Shown: positions 1-7,133 of the stretch, piece after piece
How the letters are laid out: each line of letters begins with the position of its first letter
Position numbering within the stretch: the stretch's first letter is position 1
Source: Thermoplasmata archaeon
GTDB lineage: Archaea > Thermoplasmatota > Thermoplasmata > GCA-020350865
DNA: 11,266 nt
Assembly: GCA_020350865.1 (NCBI GenBank)
Contig: CP070726.1
Span: forward strand, 874,219 to 885,484
Direction of reading: 5' to 3'
The notes under the pieces: generated by a model
What the model was told of the DNA's origin: nothing
Database searches by the model: none
Seen by the model: the letters and a program-made list of their open reading frames with translations, nothing else
Program-made: the position numbers and the translations under genes

Positions 1-132
1 ACCAAATTATATATATATAAGGAAAAGTATAAACTAATTAACCTTTATTTTATGAATGACAGGTGGGATGACGTAAAGCAGGTGAGTTTAAACAATGTAT
101 CAAGGAGGACATTAAAAAAAATCTCCTAACCT
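1..132 (+). repeat. Imperfect direct repeat, copy 1 (AT-rich version)
   Basis: This copy aligns without gaps to 163-294 (offset 162) with 115 of 132 positions identical. The first 31 bases match exactly and include a TATATATATATAAGG stretch that looks like an archaeal TATA box. The alignment runs to the very first base, so the repeat may continue outside the window or the contig may begin here. At 16 of the 17 differences this copy has A or T where copy 2 has C or G, always A for C or T for G; the exception is position 37 (A versus T). A short hairpin AGGAG/CTCCT (103-107 with 123-127) keeps its pairing relative to copy 2. Homology fades after about 132: the next 30 bases match only weakly and show no substitution bias. 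Confidence 0.9.
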
Positions 133-162
133 AAAAGTCCCTTGTTTGCAACAGAACCTTAC

Positions 163-294
163 ACCAAATTATATATATATAAGGAAAAGTATACCCTATT
201 TAACCTTTATGGGATGCATGACAGGTGGGATGCCGGAAAGCAGGTGAGTTGCAACCATGTAGCAAGGCGGACATTAAAAAACATCGCCTCACCT
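163..294 (+). repeat. Imperfect direct repeat, copy 2 (GC-richer version)
   Basis: Second copy of the repeat at 1-132. It carries the same TATA-like stretch (about 171-183) and then a GC-richer body. Visible structure includes AGGCG/CGCCT (265-269 with 285-289), CCC/GGG (194-196 with 211-213), and a possible 7-bp pairing AGGTGAG/CTCACCT (242-248 with 288-294) that competes with the first stem. The open frames through both copies differ mainly by amino-acid-changing substitutions, so a conserved peptide is unlikely. A short non-coding RNA or a duplicated promoter/leader fits better, but I recognise no RNA family. Confidence 0.9.
170..183 (+). promoter_or_regulatory. Possible TATA promoter in repeat copy 2
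   Basis: A long alternating TATATATATATAAGG run follows an ACCAAA stretch that could serve as a BRE. The same element lies at 8-21 in copy 1. A start site about 25 bases downstream would fall near 200-204, so it could drive a short RNA or give ftsZ a leader of about 195 bases. This is inferred from composition and spacing only. Confidence 0.4.
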
Positions 295-337
295 CAATGT
301 CATGCGTCTTTATGGTTACTTTGATATGAGAGAATGG

Positions 338-371
338 AGCCCGGACACGAGGAAGACTCCTGGGCCGGGCT
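338..371 (+). promoter_or_regulatory. GC-rich hairpin upstream of the first ftsZ
   Basis: AGCCCGG (338-344) pairs perfectly with CCGGGCT (365-371), and inside it AGGA (350-353) pairs with TCCT (358-361) around a 4-base loop. The structure ends 12 bases before the ftsZ Shine-Dalgarno (AAAGGAGG, 383-390). No T-run follows, so it is not a typical archaeal terminator. It could be a leader hairpin affecting translation of ftsZ, a protein-binding dyad, or the 3' end of a small RNA started in the repeat. Confidence 0.5.
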
Positions 372-398
372 TAATAAGACCCAAAGGAGGCATTGTAT

Positions 399-1520
399 AT
401 GAGGTCGATAGTTCAGGATGCGTTGACGCGGAACACGAATATTATGAGTGTGGAGGACGAAAAAACACGATGGGCCCATGAAAACAAAGAGGTGGATGCT
501 GAGCTGGAGCAGATGCTGAGGAAGTTGAAGACGAACATCAAGATCATAGGCTGCGGAGGCGGGGGCTCGAACACGGTGGCGAGGATTGCAGAGGAGGGTG
601 TTGTGGGTGCTGAGCTCATAGCAGCCAATACGGATGCCCAACACCTGTTATCAATCCGGGCTCCGAGGAAGATATTGCTCGGCAGGAGGGCCACCCGCGG
701 CTTGGGTGCGGGTGCACTGCCGCAGGTGGGTGAGGAGGCTGCCAGGGAGGCAGAGGAAGATATTCGGATGGCCCTAAACGGTGCCCATATCGTGTTCGTC
801 TCATGCGGGCTTGGAGGCGGGACCGGCACAGGCAGCACCGCCGTGATTTCCAGCATAGCCAAGGAGATCGGTGCCCTCACCATCGCATTCGTAACCGTGC
901 CCTTCAAGGGAGAGGGCAAGTTGAGGATGGAGAACGCCCAGTACGGGCTGGACCGTCTGAGGGATGTGGTGGACACGGTTGTTGTTATTCCCAACGACAA
1001 ACTGCTGGAGCTGGTACCGAGGCTGTCGCTGAACGCCGCCTTCAAGGTGGCAGATGAGATTCTCATGCGCTCCATCAAAGGTCTGACGGAAATCATCACA
1101 AAGCCCGGGCTCGTGAACCTGGATTTCAACGACCTCAAGACCATAATGAAGAGCGCAGGAGTGGCCATGATAGGTCTCGGTGAGAGCAGTACCGAGGCAG
1201 AGGACAGGGCAATGGAGGCTGTAAACGAGGCCTTGAACTCACCTCTCCTGGAGCTGGATATCAGCAATGCCAACGGTGTCCTCGTGAACGTTACAGGCGG
1301 AGAGGATATGACGGTGAGCGAGGCGGAGCGTGTGGCAGAGGAGGTTCACGCCAGGGTCAATCCCAATGCCAGGATAATATGGGGTGCGGCAATCGATCCA
1401 ACTCTCGAGCACACTGTCAGGGTCATGCTCGTCGTGACAGGGGTGAAGTCAAAGCAGGTGCTGGGCAAGAAGAAATATTACGAAGGAACTGAGCATATGG
1501 GCGTTGACTTCGTCAAGTAG
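399..1520 (+). CDS. ftsZ: Cell division GTPase FtsZ, FtsZ1-type (first of a tandem pair)
   Basis: Tubulin-like GTPase that polymerises at mid-cell to organise the division ring. The 373-residue product has the nucleotide-binding glycine loop GCGGGG (about 51-56; the family usually has GCGGAG), the tubulin signature GGGTGTGS (139-146), and the T7 synergy loop NLDFND (240-245) whose aspartates drive GTP hydrolysis in the neighbouring subunit. All catalytic elements look intact. Phrases such as NTDAQHL and [12 protein letters not shown] resemble archaeal FtsZ1 rather than FtsZ2. ATG 399 was chosen because AAAGGAGG lies 8 bases upstream and because its N-terminus (MRSIVQDAL) matches the paralogue's (MKYIVQEVL). 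A TTG two codons earlier is possible but unlikely. The linker after the globular core is very short and ends in GVDFVK, shared with the paralogue and perhaps a partner-binding tail. Confidence 0.96.
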   Translation: MRSIVQDALTRNTNIMSVEDEKTRWAHENKEVDAELEQMLRKLKTNIKIIGCGGGGSNTVARIAEEGVVGAELIAANTDAQHLLSIRAPRKILLGRRATRGLGAGALPQVGEEAAREAEEDIRMALNGAHIVFVSCGLGGGTGTGSTAVISSIAKEIGALTIAFVTVPFKGEGKLRMENAQYGLDRLRDVVDTVVVIPNDKLLELVPRLSLNAAFKVADEILMRSIKGLTEIITKPGLVNLDFNDLKTIMKSAGVAMIGLGESSTEAEDRAMEAVNEALNSPLLELDISNANGVLVNVTGGEDMTVSEAERVAEEVHARVNPNARIIWGAAIDPTLEHTVRVMLVVTGVKSKQVLGKKKYYEGTEHMGVDFVK

Positions 1521-1650
1521 ACAGCAAGTGAGTGCCGGTGGATTTACCGAGAACGAGGAGGGTATTTCATTCGGTCTATTTTCAATAATATCAATAGATT
1601 TGATATACAACCTTCATTCCCTCGATAAATTGGACTAAAAAAGCTGTCAA

Positions 1651-1667
1651 GCGAAACTTTTTATATT
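1651..1667 (+). promoter_or_regulatory. BRE/TATA promoter of the second ftsZ
   Basis: GCGAAA followed by CTTTTTATATT is a good archaeal BRE plus TATA match. Initiation about 25 bases downstream (about 1687) would leave a leader of about 22 bases that includes GGAGGA at 1699-1704. The second ftsZ therefore probably has its own promoter in the 189-base gap rather than depending only on readthrough. Confidence 0.6.
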
Positions 1668-1709
1668 CTAAAAAGCATTCCCCGACGGATTAATATTTGG
1701 AGGATTAAC

Positions 1710-2819
1710 ATGAAATACATTGTTCAGGAAGTGTTGTCACGTTCAAGCTCAGAACCACTTGCCCCGGAGACGACAACAGGCAGGAGAACCTACACCTCGG
1801 ATGATGAGGAGCTTGAACGTGTACTTGCTGGTCTTAAAACGAACATCAAGATCGTTGGCTGCGGTGGCGGGGGTTGCAACACCGTCAACAGGCTTGTTGA
1901 GGCGGGGGTATTAGGTGCTGATCTATACGCCCTCAACACAGATGCCCAACATCTTCTCACGATTCACGCTCCCAATAAGATCCTGCTGGGCCGAAGGGTA
2001 ACCAGGGGATTGGGTGCAGGCGCACTGCCGCAGGTGGGCGAGGAGGCCACAAGGGAAGCTGACGAGGAGATTCGCGGCGCCCTCATGGGCAGCGATATCG
2101 TTTTCATCACCTGCGGACTGGGTGGAGGAACAGGCACAGGTTCTGCCTCGGTTGTGGCGGGGATAGCCAAGGAGATAGGTGCTCTCACAATAGCAATCTG
2201 CACAACACCCTTCAGGGCAGAGGGCATGGTCCGCATGGAGAACGCGGAGTACGGTATGGAGCGGCTAAGGGAGCTCGCGGACACGGTCATTATCGTACCA
2301 AACGACAAGCTGCTGGAGCTTGTGCCGCGGTTGTCACTCAACGCCGCTTTCAAAGTGGCTGATGAGATACTCATGCGCTCAATCAAAGGCATCACCGAGA
2401 TCATCACGAAACCTGGCCTCGTGAACCTTGACTTCAATGACCTGAAGACCATTATGAAGGGTGGTGGCGTGGCAATGATAGGCCTTGGGGAGGCGGAATC
2501 CGAGAACAGGGCCGAGGAAGCGGTGAACGAGGCCTTGAACTCCCCGCTATTGGAGGTGGATATCAGCGAGGCCTCGGGAGCACTGGTCAATGTCACTGGA
2601 GGCAACGATATGACGGTGAGTGAGGCGGAGGCTGTGGCAGAGGAGGTGCACAGCAGGATCAGTCCCAATGCCCGCATCATCTGGGGAGCCACCATCGATC
2701 CATCCATAGAGCAGAGAATCCGGGTCATGCTCGTAGTAACAGGCGTGAAATCCAAGCAGATTTTAGGGCCTGGAGGCATAGACAAGAGCAGGGAGATAGG
2801 CATCGATTTCGTCAAGTGA
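1710..2819 (+). CDS. ftsZ: Cell division GTPase FtsZ, FtsZ1-type (second of a tandem pair)
   Basis: A 369-residue paralogue of the preceding gene with the same complete set of motifs: GCGGGG (about 50-55), GGGTGTGS (138-145) and NLDFND (239-244). The cores are closely similar, for example [19 protein letters not shown] is identical in both, while DNA third positions have diverged, so the duplication is not recent. The two proteins differ mainly in the variable N-terminal segment (about 10-35) and in the short linker before the shared C-terminal G-I/V-DFVK. ATG 1710 has GGAGGA 5 bases upstream. Archaea with two FtsZs usually pair one FtsZ1 with one FtsZ2; both here look FtsZ1-like, so this may be a lineage-specific duplication with the partner FtsZ2 elsewhere or lost. 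That last point is inference. Confidence 0.95.
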   Translation: MKYIVQEVLSRSSSEPLAPETTTGRRTYTSDDEELERVLAGLKTNIKIVGCGGGGCNTVNRLVEAGVLGADLYALNTDAQHLLTIHAPNKILLGRRVTRGLGAGALPQVGEEATREADEEIRGALMGSDIVFITCGLGGGTGTGSASVVAGIAKEIGALTIAICTTPFRAEGMVRMENAEYGMERLRELADTVIIVPNDKLLELVPRLSLNAAFKVADEILMRSIKGITEIITKPGLVNLDFNDLKTIMKGGGVAMIGLGEAESENRAEEAVNEALNSPLLEVDISEASGALVNVTGGNDMTVSEAEAVAEEVHSRISPNARIIWGATIDPSIEQRIRVMLVVTGVKSKQILGPGGIDKSREIGIDFVK

Positions 2820-2873
2820 TATCAAACACCGAGAGGCTTATTTCGGGAAAATTAAAGGGATCCTTATGGCGAG

Positions 2874-2888
2874 ATAACTTTTTATAAT
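2874..2888 (+). promoter_or_regulatory. TATA promoter of the secE-spt5-rpl11 operon
   Basis: ACTTTTTATAATAG in the 108-base gap after ftsZ is a typical archaeal TATA box. Initiation would fall near 2908, about 20 bases before the secE start and just upstream of its SD (GAGGGTGA, 2917-2924). Confidence 0.55.
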
Positions 2889-2927
2889 AGATGAGCAATA
2901 GTAGAGCACGATTTCTGAGGGTGACCA

Positions 2928-3173
2928 ATGAAAGTCGATATCGTGGAAAAAACCTGGGAAATACAGGATAAGATCGAAGAAAAAACGAAGTACATGGGCA
3001 AAGGCAAGTACGGTAGAGTATTGAAGATGGCCAGAAAGCCGGATTCGGAGGAGTACACAAAAACGCTGCAGATCACCGGTTTGGGCATCGTACTCCTCGG
3101 AGGGCTTGGATTCCTCATATTTCTCATATGGACCAGGGCCCCTGACTTCTTTATGGACCTGTTCGGTCTATGA
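2928..3173 (+). CDS. secE: Preprotein translocase subunit SecE (Sec61 gamma)
   Basis: The small essential subunit that clamps the SecY channel in the membrane. The 81-residue product has the family layout: a charged, amphipathic N-terminal half (about 1-45) lying on the cytoplasmic face and one hydrophobic span near the C-terminus (about 48-68), ending a few residues later. Archaeal SecE proteins are often somewhat shorter (about 55-75 residues), so this one has a slightly long N-terminus. ATG 2928 is preceded by GAGGGTGA at 2917-2924. Position directly before spt5, with 30 bases between them, is the conserved archaeal arrangement and supports the call. Confidence 0.9.
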   Translation: MKVDIVEKTWEIQDKIEEKTKYMGKGKYGRVLKMARKPDSEEYTKTLQITGLGIVLLGGLGFLIFLIWTRAPDFFMDLFGL

Positions 3174-3197
3174 TTCGGTGCCATCCAGATAGAGTTA

Positions 3198-3202
3198 GGA
3201 GG
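3198..3202 (+). promoter_or_regulatory. Shine-Dalgarno of spt5, unusually close to the ATG
   Basis: GGAGG ends only one base before ATG 3204, tighter than the 5-9 bases usual in this window. TTG 3210 (codon 3) would have a 7-base spacing and is in frame, so the true start may be TTG 3210. The two choices differ by two residues only. Confidence 0.5.
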
Positions 3203-3203
3203 T

Positions 3204-4184
3204 ATGACATTGGTTTTGGAGAACGAGGACAAAACACAGGGTCTTGTTTCCTCACAAGAGGAGGTGGACCCTGAAAGCGCAACCGATAAAAGCCCTGAAA
3301 AGAAGGAAGGGGAAAAAGAGCCGAAAAAGGAAACACTGGTGGAAGGCTATGGCATGGAGCTTTCCGCAGATGAGCTAAAAGGCTCGATTATCGCCGGCAA
3401 AATCACCGGCTTTGACATGAAATTACGCAATAAGGGAAAGAAGAAAGACAGAATTGTCATGACCATCAACACCATCAATCCCATGAAATCGGAGGAATCA
3501 CCCGAGTGGTTCATCAGGCTCCTCCTCGGTAGAAACGAGATGTTTGACAAGGAGATGCAGGATTCAATCGATTTCGAGTTCGATGCGGATGGGGGAAGCA
3601 CCCACAATATAAAAATCGAGGTCACAGCACCCCACAGCGTGAACTACGGGGAGAGGGTGGACCTAGTGGTGACGTGCAGGTCGAAAAATGACCCTGCCCA
3701 GTCCGATTCAAAGACCTTCACACTGCTCGTCAAGCAGAGCATCATGGCCATCAAGACATCCATTGGCCACGAGAAGACCGTGGCCGATACTCTCTACGGC
3801 AGGGCCAAGCGCAAGGATACGGGTATCTATTCCATTCTTGCCCCGGAAAAACTCAGGGGTTATGTGCTTGTGGAGACCATCAATCCCGACGGCCTCGGCA
3901 AGCTTGTAAAGGGTATAAAGCGCGCCCGGGGTGTGATCGAGGGGGATATACCATTTGGTGAGATCGACCATTTCCTCACACCCAAGCCCCTGGTTGCAGG
4001 GATCGTCGAGGGCGATATCGTGGAATTGATTGCAGGGCCGTTCAAAGGCGAAAAGGCAAGGGTGCAGCAGATCGACGAATCCAAGGAGGAGATCACGGTG
4101 GAGCTGTTCGAAGCCGTGGTGCCCATCCCCATCACCATACGGGGGGATCATGTGAGGGTTCTGGAAACAGAAGGGGGTAAGTAA
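3204..4184 (+). CDS. spt5: Transcription elongation factor Spt5 with an N-terminal Ig-like domain
   Basis: Spt5/NusG binds the RNA polymerase clamp with Spt4 and promotes processive elongation. Residues 181-326 are a complete ordinary archaeal Spt5: an NGN domain (about 181-264) and a KOW domain (about 266-320) containing [19 protein letters not shown]. In front lies an extension unusual for this family: a charged, Lys/Glu-rich stretch (about 1-50) and then about 130 residues (about 52-178) with the alternating pattern of an NEW3/CARDB-type beta-sandwich ([43 protein letters not shown]). No signal peptide or membrane span is seen, so the domain should be cytoplasmic. Met181 could in principle start a short form, but it has no SD. 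The frame is open throughout with even codon use, so the fusion appears real. The rpl11 start lies 2 bases beyond the stop. Confidence 0.93.
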   Translation: MTLVLENEDKTQGLVSSQEEVDPESATDKSPEKKEGEKEPKKETLVEGYGMELSADELKGSIIAGKITGFDMKLRNKGKKKDRIVMTINTINPMKSEESPEWFIRLLLGRNEMFDKEMQDSIDFEFDADGGSTHNIKIEVTAPHSVNYGERVDLVVTCRSKNDPAQSDSKTFTLLVKQSIMAIKTSIGHEKTVADTLYGRAKRKDTGIYSILAPEKLRGYVLVETINPDGLGKLVKGIKRARGVIEGDIPFGEIDHFLTPKPLVAGIVEGDIVELIAGPFKGEKARVQQIDESKEEITVELFEAVVPIPITIRGDHVRVLETEGGK

Positions 4185-4186
4185 GC

Positions 4187-4672
4187 ATGCCAGAGGTACT
4201 GGAGATACTGGTAGAGGGAGGAGCTGCCTCCACTGGGCCGCCGGTTGGACCTGCCCTAGGTCCATTGGGCGTCAATATCATGCAGATAGTCAAGGAGATC
4301 AACGAGAAGACAAAGGCCTTTGAAGGAATGAAGGTCCCTGTAAAATTGACCATTGACACTAAGACCAAGGAATGCGAGATATCAGTGGGCACACCCCCCA
4401 CATCCAGCCTCATCATAAGGGAGCTCGGTTTGGAAAAGGGCTCCTCGAATCCCCGGGAGGACAAGATAGGGAACCTCACCATGGAGCAGGCAAGAAAGAT
4501 TGCCCTGATGAAAAAGGACACCCTGCTGGGAAAGAACCTTATCGAAAAGGTGAAGGAGGTGGTTGGAAGCTGCATTTCCATGGGAGTTACTGTGGAGGGC
4601 AAGGACCCCAGGGAGGTCCAGCAGGAAATAAATGACGGCAAATACGACAGTGTACTCACCGCATCAGGATAG
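4187..4672 (+). CDS. rpl11: Large-subunit ribosomal protein uL11
   Basis: Ribosomal protein at the base of the stalk, binding 23S rRNA at the GTPase-associated centre. The 161-residue product spans the family: N-terminal domain with [20 protein letters not shown] (8-27), the hinge PPTSSLI, and the C-terminal rRNA-binding domain with [12 protein letters not shown] and [18 protein letters not shown]. It begins 2 bases after the spt5 stop, with a G-rich SD-like sequence (about 4173-4178) inside the end of spt5, so the two genes are almost certainly translated from one message. In most Euryarchaeota L1, L10 and P1 follow; here the operon ends and an unrelated gene with its own promoter comes next. 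Confidence 0.97.
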   Translation: MPEVLEILVEGGAASTGPPVGPALGPLGVNIMQIVKEINEKTKAFEGMKVPVKLTIDTKTKECEISVGTPPTSSLIIRELGLEKGSSNPREDKIGNLTMEQARKIALMKKDTLLGKNLIEKVKEVVGSCISMGVTVEGKDPREVQQEINDGKYDSVLTASG

Positions 4673-4737
4673 CCCGCATTACATGTTTTGAATTCACCTT
4701 ATCATCAATACCGGATAATCTGCTCTATTTCAAGATA

Positions 4738-4751
4738 AGCTTTTTAAATTC
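4738..4751 (+). promoter_or_regulatory. TATA promoter of the CBS-domain gene
   Basis: AGCTTTTTAAATTCCC in the 123-base gap after rpl11 resembles an archaeal TATA box. Initiation would fall near 4771, leaving about 25 bases of leader before ATG 4796. Confidence 0.5.
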
Positions 4752-4795
4752 CCAACCCATTATCTCCCCAATATAATCGCGTGCAGGGGATGAAA

Positions 4796-5653
4796 ATGAC
4801 CAAGCATATCACCGCAATCACCATAAAACGCCTGAAATACTCGAAAGGAGCCACGAGATCGTTCGAAGACCCGTACATATGCGACAATGACTACATACTA
4901 TCGGAGGTCAAGGGTATCAGCGGCACTTTCGACACCGACCTTCGGAGGGCGGGTCTTGTCACCACCAAGGACCTTCTTTCCCGCTGCAGAACACCTGTTG
5001 CCAGGAACGCATATGCCGAGGAGATAGGCATGGATCCCAATCTGCTTCTCAAGTGGACTAAGATGGCTGACCTGATGCGTATCGAAGGTATTGGCCAGCA
5101 GATGGCAGAGTTGCTCCTGCTGGCAGGTGTGGATTCGGTTAAGAAGCTTTCAACCCTGGCCCCTGAGCTCGTTATAGACACTCTCCAAAACCCCGGTTCT
5201 CTACCCATAAGAAATCTGAAAATAGACGATGAGTTCGATGTCATCGACGGTAGGGAAACGTTGAGAAGGGCAGCAAAGTTGATGGTGGGGCAGAACCTGC
5301 CGGATTTGGTAGTGTGTGAGGACAAGAAACCCATGGGGGTTCTCACCTTCAGAAACATTGTGCGCGCCCTGGCCGACGGTAAGGACGTCGACGAGGTGAC
5401 TGCAACGGATGTGATGGTAAAGGATGCTCCCTTGATCAAGCCGGATACATCCATTGAAATAGCCGCAGAAAAGCTCATATCCACTGGTCTGCCCGTTTTA
5501 CCTGTGGTGGAAAACGGGGATCTGATCGGTGTGCTATCGAGATACGATATAGAGGATGTGTTCCTGAAGATATCAAAACGCAGGCCCTCCGTGGAAGAGG
5601 TGGGTAGGTGGGTAAAAGAGGCCAAGCATCACAAGCCCATAATCATTCGCTAG
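4796..5653 (+). CDS. Helix-hairpin-helix (DUF4332-like) plus twin-CBS protein
   Basis: A soluble 285-residue protein of unknown specific role. Residues about 37-125 contain two helix-hairpin-helix elements (VKGISGTFDTDLRRAGL and IEGIGQQMAELLLLAGV), the arrangement of DUF4332, often thought to bind nucleic acid. Residues about 150-197 and 205-258 form a pair of CBS domains (PMGVLTFRNIVRAL, VMVKDAPLI, GLPVLPVV, LIGVLSRYDIEDVF), which typically bind adenosyl ligands such as AMP, ATP or SAM and act as sensors. A nucleic-acid-associated protein responding to nucleotide state is a reasonable guess, not proven. ATG 4796 is preferred because the AGGGG at 4785-4789 sits 6 bases upstream; ATG 4790 and GTG 4781 are in-frame alternatives. 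It converges with the zinc-ribbon gene, with 24 bases between the stops. Confidence 0.85.
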   Translation: MTKHITAITIKRLKYSKGATRSFEDPYICDNDYILSEVKGISGTFDTDLRRAGLVTTKDLLSRCRTPVARNAYAEEIGMDPNLLLKWTKMADLMRIEGIGQQMAELLLLAGVDSVKKLSTLAPELVIDTLQNPGSLPIRNLKIDDEFDVIDGRETLRRAAKLMVGQNLPDLVVCEDKKPMGVLTFRNIVRALADGKDVDEVTATDVMVKDAPLIKPDTSIEIAAEKLISTGLPVLPVVENGDLIGVLSRYDIEDVFLKISKRRPSVEEVGRWVKEAKHHKPIIIR

Positions 5654-5665
5654 GCATCCCCCAAC

Positions 5666-5674
5666 AAAAAAAAA
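5666..5674 (-). terminator. Oligo-T terminator of the zinc-ribbon/TPR gene
   Basis: On the minus strand nine consecutive T residues start three bases after the stop codon of the zinc-ribbon/TPR gene. Archaeal RNA polymerase terminates at T-runs without needing a hairpin. The plus strand offers only the matching A-run, so the convergent CBS gene has no comparable signal here. Confidence 0.6.
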
Positions 5675-5677
5675 GTT

Positions 5678-7111
5678 TCAAGCTGCGATCATTTCCGCAT
5701 ATCCCATGGCCTCATCGTATTTTTTGAGCTTCATGAACAGGTATCCCCGGTTGATCTGTGCCTCCTTGTTCGAGGCATCAAGATTGAGAGCCTTTTCGTA
5801 GCATATCTGGCTCTCTTTCGTGTGCTCCATTCTGAAAAGGGCATTGCCAAGTTTGTTCCATAGGGTCGTGTTATTGGGCTCCTTTTCCAGGAGTTTTTTG
5901 TACAGCTCCGCTGCTTTTTCGTATCGGTTGGTTATGTAGTAGATGTACGCTTTCTCCCTGATCACATTGGGGTCATCGGGGCTCAACTTCAAAGCCTTAT
6001 TCAGACAGTCCGCAGCCATATTGAATTTGCCCAATTTTCTCAGAGCAACAGCCTTCTTCAACAGGAAGCTCTTGCATATATTTCCCGTCTTTCTCTCCTT
6101 TTTCTGGATCAACTTCGGAGGTGATTTCACCTTTACTTTCTTGTCCGCCATTTTATTCATCTTGTCGAGCACATCGAATTCTTCGGCGTCATCCGTCATC
6201 TGTACCGGATGGGTTCCGGACCCAAGGGTCATCTTCTTGAGCACATCCATGTTATCGACTGGGGCTACCACCTCTTCTTCGCATGCAACCGGAACCTCGG
6301 TGAAGTCCTCATCGTAAGGCTCCTCGGCGGTCATCTCAGCCCCACAGGCGCTGCATACCTGGGCATCCTCTCCAATGAAAGCACCGCAGGAGTCGCACAT
6401 GAGGAGGGCAGAGGAGGTGGTTTCGTCCCGGCCTTCCCCGGTTTTGTCGTCTATCTCCTCCCGTATAATCATGACGGTTTTTTCCACACCGCACATGGAG
6501 CAGCTGTTCGCATCCGAGCTCATGAAGGCACCGCAGTGACCGCATACCGTCAGTTCGCCCCGGGAGGAAAGAACATCCCTGGAATGCATTTCCCCATAAT
6601 ACAATTCCCCATCAGGGCCTGAGTCCTCGCCATCGTCATCTTCTATCCCCATCCCACAAATTCCGCACTTCTTTGTGTGTGTGTGGGTGAACGCACCGCA
6701 GCCTCTGCAGATGAACAGTGAGGTGGAGGTTTCAAGCCATGAGTCCGCATGGGACTTACGGCCGTATTTTGACTGTATACGGCTGAGAACACCGCCCAGC
6801 TTCGTCGCCATGGACACCCTTCCAGCCCCGCAGGCGGGGCATGTGGTTGCCTCATCTCCCATGAACGCACCGCAGCTGGCACAAAGATAAATGGAATTGC
6901 TCGATTCCAACAACCTGTCGGATGCTGCCGTTTTTTGCAGCTCATCTGCCCAAAGAACACACCCGCATTTGGGACAGGCTCTTGCCTCCTCATCGATGAA
7001 TTCCCCGCAATGTGGGCAGAGGCAGATGACGATATGGGGGCCCTCCATCTCCACATTGGTAGCGATGGTTGCGGTCCCTTGGATGCCCTCACTTGTCGTT
7101 TTATTTGGCAT
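5678..7111 (-). CDS. Five zinc-ribbon plus TPR repeat protein
   Basis: A 477-residue, apparently soluble protein of unknown role. Five CxxC-x10-CxxC zinc ribbons are spread over the first half with paired cysteines at 32/35-46/49, 77/80-91/94, 135/138-149/152, 190/193-204/207 and 239/242-253/256; four share the phrase CGAF after the first pair. Acidic linkers of 30-40 residues separate them. A charged low-complexity stretch (about 260-345) leads to three complete TPR units (about 346-379, 380-413, 414-447) and a final partial one. TPRs normally bind peptides, and the ribbons could bind protein or nucleic acid, so a scaffold is the most one can infer. ATG 7111 has no SD and lies about 28 bases from a TATA-like element, suggesting leaderless transcription. 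Confidence 0.9.
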   Translation of the reverse strand: MPNKTTSEGIQGTATIATNVEMEGPHIVICLCPHCGEFIDEEARACPKCGCVLWADELQKTAASDRLLESSNSIYLCASCGAFMGDEATTCPACGAGRVSMATKLGGVLSRIQSKYGRKSHADSWLETSTSLFICRGCGAFTHTHTKKCGICGMGIEDDDGEDSGPDGELYYGEMHSRDVLSSRGELTVCGHCGAFMSSDANSCSMCGVEKTVMIIREEIDDKTGEGRDETTSSALLMCDSCGAFIGEDAQVCSACGAEMTAEEPYDEDFTEVPVACEEEVVAPVDNMDVLKKMTLGSGTHPVQMTDDAEEFDVLDKMNKMADKKVKVKSPPKLIQKKERKTGNICKSFLLKKAVALRKLGKFNMAADCLNKALKLSPDDPNVIREKAYIYYITNRYEKAAELYKKLLEKEPNNTTLWNKLGNALFRMEHTKESQICYEKALNLDASNKEAQINRGYLFMKLKKYDEAMGYAEMIAA

Positions 7112-7133
7112 ACATTGTAATCTATGGAAAAAT

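Noticed and set aside
52..129. A 25-codon frame in repeat copy 1 (MNDRWDDVKQVSLNN...) and the matching 36-codon frame at 214-324 in copy 2
   Set aside because: Ten codons differ between the copies and nine differences change the residue or the stop, with no third-position bias and no Shine-Dalgarno. This is not the pattern of a conserved peptide.
1..294. Template/variable repeat pair of a diversity-generating retroelement
   Set aside because: Such elements mutate adenines of one strand to any base. Here both A and T positions differ and always as A/C or T/G. No reverse transcriptase or target gene is nearby.
393..398. TTG start for the first ftsZ, two codons before ATG 399
   Set aside because: It lies only 2 bases from the Shine-Dalgarno, and the paralogue's N-terminus aligns with ATG 399.
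413..1273. Long minus-strand open frame opposite ftsZ (and a similar one at 1964-2815)
   Set aside because: Both are Ser/Pro/Ala-rich mirror frames of strongly biased coding sequence, occur at matching places in the two paralogues, and show no domain.
1609..1620. 12-base word AACCTTCATTCC shared with 8897-8908, both upstream of promoters
   Set aside because: A few shared 12-mers are expected by chance in a window this size, and the distances to the TATA boxes differ.
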